From positions 124,001-188,000 of the forward strand of contig NZ_QMFB01000005.1 in assembly GCF_003285015.1 (NCBI RefSeq): DNA of 64,000 nt, in the 5' to 3' direction. Source of the stretch: Paenibacillus contaminans. Lineage in GTDB: Bacteria > Bacillota > Bacilli > Paenibacillales > NBRC-103111. Positions 15,399-27,300 of this stretch are shown one piece after another. The notes below the pieces were generated by a model that was given only the letters and a program-made list of their open reading frames with translations, did no database searches and was not told the origin of the DNA. The translations under genes were made by a program, and so were the position numbers. Every line of letters starts with the position of its first letter. Position 1 is the first letter of the stretch.

Positions 15399-18300
15399 TC
15401 AATTTGCCAATTCCGGCTGCAATAAAGCGCGAATCCCACTTTCCAGCTGCAGCAGGTTCGCCAGCATCACGACGGCTTCCGCTCGGGTAACATTCCCTTG
15501 CGGTTGGAAGGTTCCGTCCGGATAACCGCTCACGATCCCCGCATTTGACGCTGCTTGCACAGTCTGTACAGCGTAAGGGCTGACTTGGCCGGAATCTGTA
15601 AATGAAGCCGCATAGCGCTTCGGTAACGCCTTTACATTGACCAGGTTAAGCAACAAGGTCACCATTTCTTCTCTGGTGATCGTTTGGTCCGGACGGAAGG
15701 TGCTGTCCGAGTAACCATTGATCACGCCATGTCCTGCCAATACGGCAATGGATTCATAAGCCCAATGCGAGTCGATGTCGCGTAGGGACCATTGTTTGGT
15801 TCCCGTATTTTCAATCTCCAGCAGTTGTACGAGCAAAGAAGCAAATTCTGCGCGCGTGATCGTATGGTCGGCACGAACGGTACCATCCGAATATCCGCGA
15901 ATTCCGTCCAATCTTGCGAATAAACCGACCGGCATAGTCGCCCAATGTCCGGCTAGATCGCTGAATCTTGCCGCGCCATCCTCTCCGGCTGTGCGTGCTA
16001 GCTGCGCACGGAAACGTGCCCGTATTTTCTCGATATCAAGGATATCCGATTTAAACAATCCTTGCTCCTCGTCGATAGGCTCCGGATCCACAGGATCTAC
16101 AGGTTTCGGATCTACAGGCGTCGGATCCACAGGCGTTGGATTCGTTTCAGTCGGCGGCGTTGTTGTCGCGCTGACAAAGTTCACTTCGGCCTTCGCATCC
16201 AGGACGATACTCGTGTTCCCGCCTGTAACCGCAACCTCGAACTGCGTCTTCTCCGCTCGGTCGTTTACAACGGTAAAGACCGCTTGACCAGCTTGATTCG
16301 TTACGAGTATTCCCTCTTTCACTTGCGCACTGCCGGTTACCGCCCGTAACGAAACCTGATGATTTGGCAGCACATGACCGTATGCATCGCTTACCGTCAC
16401 CGTAATTTTCGCTTCGCTCACACCGTCTGCCTTGACTTCATTCGGTGCGACTGCAACTGTAGAAGCTGAACGGCTTGCTGCGCCTGCGATGAAAGTAAGT
16501 GTAACGGAGCCTTGAATTTCCTTCTGTCCGGCTGCATCATACGCACGGTAGGTGCGCTGCGCGATAACGGTGCCGTTAACCAGGAATTGTACCTTTCCGC
16601 TCGCATCGGTAACGCCGCGCCAGTGACGATTCGTCACGTTTTCCAATAGCTCAATCTCGCGGTTCGCCATAAGATGGCCATATTCGTCTACTGCCGTCAC
16701 GGTAATGGCCGCGTTGGCGGTTCCGTCCGCTGCAATAGGCGTTTGGGTGTCCGTCACAATGGTAGAAGCCGCTGCATCGATACGGCCATTCGTAAACATC
16801 ACATTCGCTTCACCGAGCAGCTGATCTTGCCCGTTAACAGATACATATACGTGATAGCTCTTGTTCTCAACGACACTATTCGTTACAGCGAAGCTTGCTT
16901 TTCCGTTCGAATCGGTCGTCTGCATGCCCACTGCCACGCCATTACTCATCAGCGAAACGGTTTGACCGCCCAGTACGTGCTGATAAGCGTCCTGTATCGT
17001 GACCGTGATCGTTGCGCTGTCGGTCCCATTCGCAGGTACCGCTGCAGGCGCAACTGCAATTCCGGAAGCATGGACATCAACAGCTCCGGCTTTGAACGAG
17101 AGATTCAATTTGGACTGAAGCTCCAAACCGGTAAGCACATCGGTTACATATACCGTCATGTCCTCTACAGTTGAGCTGGTTACTTCGAAATTCGCTGCGC
17201 CATGCTCGTTCGTAGTTGCGTTCCACGTTCTGCCCGGCTGGTTTTCCACCTGCAATTTCAGCTCGCGGTTGATGACTTCCAGACCGTTTGTATCCTGCAA
17301 GGCAACTGTCACGTCGATAGCAGAAATACCATCCGCCAAGACCGAATACGTAGCAGCCGTTACGCTGGACCGATTCAAATCAAGGTCTCCGTTCACGAAG
17401 GAAACATTCGCTTGCTGGGCAATCGCCAGTTCAGGATAGCCGGAAAGCGCAGCATAGGCTGTGTAACTGACTTGTCCTACCTCTGCATTAGACACTTCGA
17501 ATGCTGCCGCACCTGAAGCATCGGTAACTGCATTTACGGCCGTTATCGTTGAGTTGCCGCCATTCGCCGCCAATCTGACAGCCGCGCCAGGCAAGGCATG
17601 ACCGGAAGCATCTTTAAGCGCTACAGAGATCGTTGCCTTGCTCGAACCGTCCGCAACGACTGCACTCGGACGAACAGCAACCTCGGAGCGATTGGCATCC
17701 GGAGCGCCTGTTACATAGTGAATCGTCATTTGCGCCGGCAGCGTTAGCCCTGTCGCCACATCGACGACAACATACGTAATCGCGCCTACTTCGGAACGGC
17801 TCACTGTAAAGCTTGCTTTGCCATCGCTATTCGTAACGGCAAGCTGCGGCGCGATTGTCCCTTGACCTCCGGTCGCCTCCAAACGAATTTGCCGACCCGG
17901 CAGCGGATGACCGTCCGCATCTACGAGTGCGGCTTCAATCGTTGCAGCGGACTGCCCGTCTGCCGGCACTTCGGTATGCGTACTTGTCACACTGGAACGA
18001 GTCACATCCAAATTGCCTGCTACGAACATCATGGTAGCCTTTTTCTCCAACTCCTGACCGCTTACTACATCGACAACCTTGTACGTCACTTCTTCAACTT
18101 CATCGTTGGATACGTAGAACCATGCCTTTCCATCGGCATCCGTTTCCAGTACCTCAACATCAATGTCGGAGCTTCCGTTTAACCCAATCAATTGAACTTT
18201 ACGATAAGCGATCGGAGTATTCGTCAGGTCGACGATCTCGACAGCGACAACGCCATATTGCTTCCCGTCCGCTACAACCGCCGCATCCGCTGCCGCAACG

Positions 18301-21300
18301 GTAGATTGCCGCGTATCGATTTTTTGCTCCGGCGTCACAAATCGAAGCATGACCGGTACGTTAGTACTGATCCCATGATAAACATCGGCAAAATACATGA
18401 TGACATCCGCCGGCGTTTGACTCGTCACCTTGAAGCGATATACGCCGTTCGCATCCGACCCGCTCTGATTATCCAATTCCTCTACCTGAACCTTGTCCGT
18501 TCCATATCCGTAGTAATTCAGATATTGCCCGACCATCGGCTGGCCATCCGTACCTATCATATGAATTGTAATCAGCGAACTCTCGACGCCGTCAGCCAGC
18601 CGTTCCAGATGATCCGTTTCGATTCGCGATTGTTCCGGATCAAAAAGCTGCTGGGTGAACCGGTGATAATACTTATAACCTACAACTTGTTCCAAGTCCT
18701 CATCAACCATTTCAAAGGTAACATCCCCTGCTTCGCTGCGCTTGGCTTTGAACGTTACCGTTCCGTCGGCGCCGGACATGTTACTTCCGGTTGCAATGAT
18801 CGTCGTTTTCGGATCGATCACCAGTTTCTGCTGATCATCGTCCCAAACATACGCCCGGAGCGAAATCGTTCGGCCGCTGACCGGGTTGCCGCCAACATCC
18901 GTCGTGGTCGCCTGTAAATTCGTCCAGTACTCTTGCCGCAAGCTGGCAGGCGTTTCACCGCCGGGAGAATCGCTTGTCAATGTCGCATTGCCGACAAAGT
19001 CTCCTGTAGTAAAGGTGAGTACCGGCAGATCCTGCAGCTTCGCAATTCGGCCCGACTGATAGCTTGCCAAGTAGACCGCTAAGGAAGCTTCCCCTGTCTG
19101 CGAAATATTCAGTTCATACGGCACTTGACCTTGCGGGTAGCTCAGATCGAGTCTTTGCGCGTATGGCTGATTCCCATCCCCGGTCGTGCCTTCCACTTCA
19201 TAATAATACCACTCGTTACCCGTTGGCTCGTATGGCAATCCGTTCTCAGCTTTCAGCACGATCGTCACCTTCGGCTTCTCGCCAACCTTGAACGTCTGCT
19301 TATCGACCGAAATGTCCGCGTTCAGCAGATTAACCGGCCCTTGTACGAACGTTAAGTTGCTAATCTGCGGTAAAGAAGCGGAGCTGCCTTCATACGTCAC
19401 TTTTGGATACACATTAAATGTACCCGATCCTGCATACCGGATAGGAATAACCGCTTGCCCGGCTGCATCCGTCGTTCCATATACGGCGAAGGACACGCCC
19501 CAGTTGCTGACCGTTGCCTCGACATCCGCCCCGGCATAAGGATTATTAAAGCGGTCTTTCGCTGTAATCGTTAGCGTCGCTTGATCGATATTGTTGCCGA
19601 GCACTTCAAGCTTGTCGATCGATCTTGTCAGTTGCGTACGGTAGTCTTGAATCGGCGCCGGGATCACCTTTACCGTTTCCGTAAGCTCCGCGCTGGAACC
19701 GTCCACAGTGATTTTAATCGTTGCCGTACCTGCAGCTTCTCCATAAACACCGAATGTCGCTTGACCGAAGGTTCCCGTAGATAAGGTTGTCGAACTAAAC
19801 CTGACATTCGGACTTTCCGAAGAAACACGGACAATCGCATTAGGGATATAGTGTCCCAAGTCATTTTTGACGGTTACCGTCATTTCAGCTAAATCGGAAC
19901 TGTTTTTAGCCTCGATCTCTCGCTTGGATACATAAACGTCCATGTTCGATTCGCTGGCGGTACCATAATCAAAAAGCACATCAAACAATTTGAAAAGCTG
20001 CGGGTTGCTGCCAACGAACAAACGATACTGAACTCCCCCATAAGACTGAGCCACTACCGTAAACTCCACCTTGCCATCCGCATCGGTTGTTTGCCATTGT
20101 GTAGGAACCGTACCCGTACCCGTCCAACGCTGAGCTTCCATACGTACGGAAAGATTGGCAATCGGATGGCCAAAAGCGTCGCGAATATGAGTGGTAACCG
20201 TTGCCGTATCCGTACTACCCGCTACCATCGTTGTTTTGGTAATGCTTGCTTCCGAATTGGTCGATGAGAACGGACCCGGAACGAAGTTGAGCTTGATCGT
20301 CTTCGCTGCCTGCGTCTCCGCCTCGACAGCGGTCAGCGTCGCCTCGCCAAGCGTTGTGCCGCTGACGGTGAAACGCATCTCGCCATTAACGTTGGTCGCC
20401 GTCATCCCGGATGAAATCGTAACGCCTGGCAAATCCGCTGCCAAGCTGACCGTCTTGTTCGCAACGCCTAGTCCAGCTCTGTCCCTTAAGGTTACTTGAA
20501 TCGTTCGGCTATCGCTGCCACTAGCCATTACGTTAGTTGCCGTATTACCCAGAAGGGCGATCTCCATCCCGTTCCCGCTTCCGTCAAACGGCCCCGGGAT
20601 AAAGCGAATGCTTTTGACTACGGTGAGACCACTACCAAAATCGATCTTAAATTGCTGATTGACGTTAGCTGTGTCACTTTTGAACCTTGCTGTATACATC
20701 CCGTTCCCATCGGTGTATCCCGTATTCTGATCTACGGAAAAACTTCCGGCAAACGATATTGGATAGAAATACAGGGGATGATTCGAAAGCGGATTTCCCG
20801 CCGCATCATAGACGCTCACCGTCACCGACGCCTCGTCCAGATTGTTCGCATAAACGCCAGACTCCACCTGAACGGTCGTGCGCGTCAAGCTGATACCGCC
20901 GTTTTTGAACGTCAGGTTCAAAATTTGGGACAGCGAAGCGCCGTCCTTTTCCTTAGCCTCGAATGCGGCGGAACCCAGTACACCGGACGTAATCTGGAAA
21001 ATCGCCTTGCCATCCGCATCGGTTACCGGCTGGACGGGTTGAATCGTCGAAGCGACACCGGAAACTTGCGTCAGTTCTACGATCTTGCCTGCCAACGGAT
21101 AACCGTTAGCATTCCGCAAAATAACAGGCACGGTAATCGGTGTTGTTCCGCCCGCCACGCCTTCTTTTACTACAGGCTCCATCGTCGATTGAACAGGGTC
21201 CATCACCGGATTTTCGATCACAAACTCCAGCTTGTTCGCTTCCTGGATCGTCCCGTTCTTGAATACGATTCTGGTACGCACTTCATACGTATCCGGCGCC

Positions 21301-24300
21301 GTCGCCTTCGCAACCTCAGTCCGCTGCGAGCCGTCATACGCATTTGTGGCGTCAACCCAGCCTTGATTGTTGATATTCACTTGCGCCTTGCTGATCTCAT
21401 AACCATCAATCACGTATTCACTCAAGTAAACGGAGGCGTCATCCCAATATACCGCCGGTTTAATCGGGTTGGAGCTTTCCGCCGAAGCCGTCAGCTTGCC
21501 GATTCCTGTCGACGTATTGGTCAGATTGACCGTGTACACCTGAGAGGAATTTAACGGGCCGCCTTGGTAAGACTTGACCCAAATCTCGAACGAGTTTGCT
21601 GTTCCGCTGGCGGAAGCAAGCAGAGCAACGTCCACAGTAACATTTCCCGTACCGCTAGCAACCGTTAGCCCGTTCTGCTTAATCGTAATCGCAGCGTTCC
21701 TGTTGGCAGCCACAGCTACTAGCTGTGACGAAGCCAGATCCCGCACATTTACATCATAGCTCGTTCCATTCGACTTGAACGAAAGCGGCACGCCCGACAT
21801 CGTGAGCATACTTAACTCCTTGTTGAAGCCATCCAAGCTTTCCTGATAGAACTCCGCTCTTATATCGTAACCCTTCTGAGTAAAGTTGAACGTATGCTTA
21901 ACCGTCTGCTCCGAGCCGAGCTGCAACAAATCCGTGCTCGCTCTCAAATATTGCGTCTCCAGCACAACGCCTGCTTGATCCAATAAGTACATGACCACAT
22001 TTCCGTTTGCAATCGGAGCCATGTTCATATTTTGCATCGAAAATGCGACTTTTGTGCCAGTCCCCGTATTGTCCTGCTCGGTTTCCATACGCACAAGAGG
22101 CTTGTTGTATTTCAATGCCAGCCGCTCGACATATACGGATTTGACATTGTTCGTATCATCGAACTCCGTAACAACATGGCCTTCCTCGTCCTCGATCCAG
22201 GCATGCAGGTACACATAAAGCCCGTCGTCCGGAATTTCGGTTTTGCCTTGCGCCGCCAAATAAGACTTCACATCAAAATCCAGCACCGCAACATAACCGC
22301 CATTATCGATCATGCCGAGCGACAACTCATCCTTGATCTCTACCGGAACGCCAATCGCATACTCGTCCGTAAAAATGGTATTGCTGTACAAGCCCAGCTT
22401 GACTGTTTTCTTTTTGTTGCCTGCAAGCGATGCGTCGTTCTTGTTGTACAACGGAACGTACAGCTTACGGCTGCCTCCCTCCGCCTGCATGCTAATATCC
22501 GACATCCCTACATCCGCAATATCCAAAATAATGCGTCCTTGCTCCTCAAGCTCATCGCCATTGGCAAACGTTGCCTTCACCGTGAAGCTGATATTGCCAA
22601 CCGTATTCGGAATGCTGTACGTATAGATCAACTGCTCCGTACTGTTCGGCAATAGATTGACCGGATATTTCCGTGCAACCCCGTTCACACTGATTTCCAC
22701 TTCCTGAATGCGATCCAGCCCTTCATTCACGATCGAAAATTCAATCGGCAGATCGAAACCTTTCACAATTTCCTCTGGGTTCAGCCAAATTTGCCCGCCG
22801 TTAAAAGCATTTTTGTAATACCCGGTAGAGGTGTACAAATTGCTGACCGACTTCGAGACGTAAACAGGCAAGTTGTCCCCGTCCGGCGACGTCACATTTC
22901 CAGCTTCAAACGCATCTGTCGTATAGGTTGTGCCAAGCAAGACGCCTTTTACTTGACGGCCATCTGCACCGCTCACATAGACGGAAAGCTGGTCAAACTG
23001 CGTATAGTCTTCCGCTTTACCAATATCCTGAACAGCGCTCAAGTAAAACTGATTGCCTGCTGCGCCAAACTTTACAGCCCGCAAGCGATCGCGTGAAACC
23101 GTTTCGCCCGTTGCCTCATCCGTATTGACCTCGGAGTCTTTCCATACGATCGACAAGTTATCGACGGTATTGTTTGCGCGCGACATGTTCGCAAATACAA
23201 AATTCGGATCAATCTGCTCGCTCATCGAGACAGTCAAATCCGATAAGCTGTCTACAAAGCTTGCATCCAGCTCACCGTCAGCGCGAATAGCTGCCAGCGG
23301 AATATCTTTTACCTGCGAACCATACGAGTTCACACTCGTTTTGTACCAAGCAAGCACAAATCGCTCGCTGCCGTCGGTCCACCGGACGCTCGTCAATTTT
23401 GGATTTTCGTCCGCCCATTGATTGCTCGTCAGTTGAACGCTTTTCACAATGCCTTTGGTTTTCCAGGTGGAAGCGGCGGCTGCAGCGTCTTTGCTTGTAT
23501 CCACAACGGTGTACACGATCTCGTTGTCTGCCGCATCCTGCCTTCCGCCGTTATTTAGCGCATAAGCAACAGCGCTTGTGCCGTCGGACAGAGCCGTCGC
23601 GCTAATTCCCATAATCGTTCCGTTCGATCCATTGTAAAGCAGCTCCGGATCGCTCCACGTCTTGGTCGTACGATCATATACGCGATACAGGATCGAATCG
23701 AACGACGTGAAGTCGAACGGGTTATTTACATTTTGTGAATAAGCGTTTCGATAAGCGACGAAAACTTTATCATTGCTGACGGCAACAACAGGAGCCAAGT
23801 CCGGCGATAAATTATCGGTTAACGGGTACGTCGTCCATGTACCGCCGTCATAGATGCCCGCCATCACTTCCGTGCCGTTATTCATCAGCAAAATTTCTTC
23901 ATTCGTAATCGTTTCGCCCGTTTCCTTCGCAAGCGGCTGCTTTTGCGTTACCCAAACTGCCGCAACAAAGTCATTCTCGCCGTCAATCTGGAGACTGCTG
24001 TCACCGAATCGGCGCATCGCAGGGTCCGTCGTAATCGGGCCTTGATTTTCATATAATCCGGAAACGGCATTAACCTTCGCCCACGATGCTGCCGTATCTG
24101 CAACATTTGTGCTGCCTGCATCCGACAAGTAGACGAACAAGGAGCCGTCATCGGCAACAAGCGGGTTGGAGAACGGATAAGCGTTCGTTTGCAGCGTATC
24201 AATCTTCGAGTCCAGGCCGCTTCCGGCAAAGGTGCTGCGCAATCGCGCATTCCCGCCGCCATTGGATGTTTTCCACGAACGTTCATACTCCTGCAAATAA

Positions 24301-27300
24301 TCGCGGCTCTCCACCGTAGTCGACTGCAAAACCGCCATCTCCGGTTGACCGATCGATTCCAGATACAGACTGATCGCTCGGGCGGCATTTTTCGATGTCA
24401 AGGCTTGCTTGGAATTTGCATTCCAATATTTCTCGATCTTGTCCCAGTTTTTGAATAGCCACGTACGACTATATTTGAAAGAAGCCAAATCATAGGAAAT
24501 CGAAATGAACAAAAATTTAAGGACAACACGAATGCCGGCAATACCTGTTAAGTTCAGCTTATCCCCGGACAATACTCGTTCGCTTGTATCCGCCAAATAA
24601 TTGCGGTTCAGCCATGTTGCCGTGTTGTCAAACTGCAGCCGTCCAAACAATCCGATCTTCATCGCAATAACCGACAAGTCGAAGCCGATGCCGCCAAACG
24701 CTTCGGCGTACGCAACAATGCGCAAGGACGTCAAGTAGTCATTAACGCTGGTCTTCGTTGGGTCGGCCCAGGGGTATCCGGAAATTTGCTCGTATAGCAC
24801 GCTTGTGTGGAAAGAAACTTCCACTGCGGCCCCAACATCAATGGAGAACGTAACCGGAACGAATCCGGCCATCATATTCCATACTTGCTGATATTGGAAG
24901 CCTCCGCCTGCCGTAAAACCTCCGGCCTGAACGATATTGTCCCATTTGGCCGTTTGCGTGTTATAACGAAGCTCACCCATGTAATAACCGCTGACCGTAT
25001 ACATCGGCCCTTTGCTTGACGAGCCTTGCTCCGCCTGCGCTTTGGCGAATGCGGAACGCTGCTCGGCGGCATAGGAGCCAAGCGCCATACTTTTCATATC
25101 GCCGGCGCCTGGCGCGAAGCTTTGGCTGTTTTTCTGGAAGAACGATACGGAAGCATTTCCTCCGGCTGTGCTGCTTGTTGCAGATGGCACATTCGATGTA
25201 TGCAGACGCATAATCGTCCTATACACCATCGGATCATCCGTCGGGTACAATTGCATGGACATCGGCCCGACGCCCAGGTTAAATTTACCGAGCAGCTTCA
25301 ACGTTTCCATCATCACGCGGTCATTATTGCTCATCGATGAGGTGCTTGTCGACGTTCCTGCCATGTCGTTGCGAACCCGGCTAATTTCCGATTTCAGCCC
25401 GTAAATATCGACGCCAGGCACACCGATCATGTTGACCAGTGTTGCGCGTGTATTAAAGCTTTTCAGAAACTCTCCTCGATCATTGTACAACCGATGACTG
25501 AACGTCCCCGATTCTGCCTTGTCCAGCCAGATCGTCTTTGCGTTCAGAACTTGAACATGCCGAGTCGTATAGTAATCCGAGAACGGATACTTCATCGTCT
25601 CTGAGCTCTGTCCATCGGGAAGTGTGCCGAGATTGCTCACCAATTCCGCTTTAGCCGAATCGCCAACAGTCGTTTCGCCCCACCACATAAATTCAGTCGC
25701 AAGGTTAATCATCTTGAACTGATCGTTAGGCCCAAACTTTCCGCTGTAGTTCAACAAATCGATCCGGGTGTAGCTTCCGTTCGTCTTCACCGATTGCGCG
25801 TAAACAAACGTCTCCCGCTTTCCGGATGCATTCGCTCGCAACTGCTGAACCTTGTCGCCGAATTCAATTCGGTCAACCGGATTCGCATTCCCCGAGCTGT
25901 ACACCATGATCGGATAATAAGCATCATTCGCGAACTGAACTTCTAATATAATTTCGATTTCATCCTTCGCCGACAAAGAAGAAGCGTTATTTTCCAGCGT
26001 TGGATCATAGAAATCCGTCGTATCGAAAATCACCTTTAACCGTCCGTCGTTGCCTACCGTATAGACAGTGTCGACCCCAACTTCCGCTGGTTTGGCATAC
26101 CGTCCGTTGCGGTATACGCCGCCGCGATACGTGACTTCACCTACATACGGCTTGCCGTCCGGCTTTTTCAAATAAACGTCGACCTCAGCCAACCGTCTAA
26201 GCTGCAAAATATTAACCGGATACAGTTGTCTTGTAGCCGGATTTTGCTCTTTCGACTTCAGATGAAGCTGATCGATCACGCCAGTGTAAGTCGAATTGTC
26301 ATAAAACGAGGTCACATACACATCGCTGACGATGCCGTTCTCTTCATAAAGCGCAAGCTCGCCGTTTGCGTTCGTTTGGACCGTGCGCTCTACCTTCAAG
26401 CCATTTTCCATCGTCGAGTAGTTGACGGTTGTCTCTGCCTTCGGATAAAGCTGGAACAAGTACAGCTTGTCCCGCAGCGTCTCGACCGTAACGTCCAGAT
26501 CAACCTTCATTCCGGTACGCGCATGGGTCGCTGACACTTTCGTCTGGCCGGTTTCAAGTCCGGTAAGCTGGAACAACGACTTCGGCAAATACGAGCTATA
26601 CCCGTATTCCTCTGTTGAAGCGAGATTGCCGTACGTCCCGTAGTTCAAGGTCGCAACATGGCTGTCGTCTACGTTCCACGCGATCTGGTCGGTAATCAAA
26701 TTCAGATCGGTAAAATCCGCGTGGTTAATCGACGTATTTTTCACCAGTGTAATATCGCGCTTCAGCGCCAAAATGTCTTCGCTCGTCATGCGGGAAATAC
26801 GATCGATATTACTCAGCGTAACTTGACTCTGCTGTTGGCCGTCTACCTGAATGTTCAGCACATCTGAGTCATATACGTACAAATAATACGAATCATAGGA
26901 CCAGGTAGAATCGGCGCTGTTTTTCGCCTTGATCGTTACGACGTAATTGTCCTTCAGACGGTGCTCGGTGGCGTCTACTGGAGCAAACTGGAGCACGAAG
27001 TCTCCGTCCGTTTTCCGCACAGAACTACTCGTAAACTGGCCGGATTGTGCATCGTACGTAATTTTGCTGCCCGGCACCAGCGTACCGTTGCGCGTCACTT
27101 CAAATTCAAACTCGCTGCCGGCAAAACCGTCAAAATTTTGCAGCGTCCATGTGATCGGAATGGAACCGACTTGATCGGTGAACGCCTGACCCGCCGATCG
27201 GTCGATCTGAATCTTGACGGCAGGAGAACGAACGATAATATGAGCGGTCGCCGATAACACATGGTACGTATTCTCCGGGTTGACGGTCGATACGCGCAGC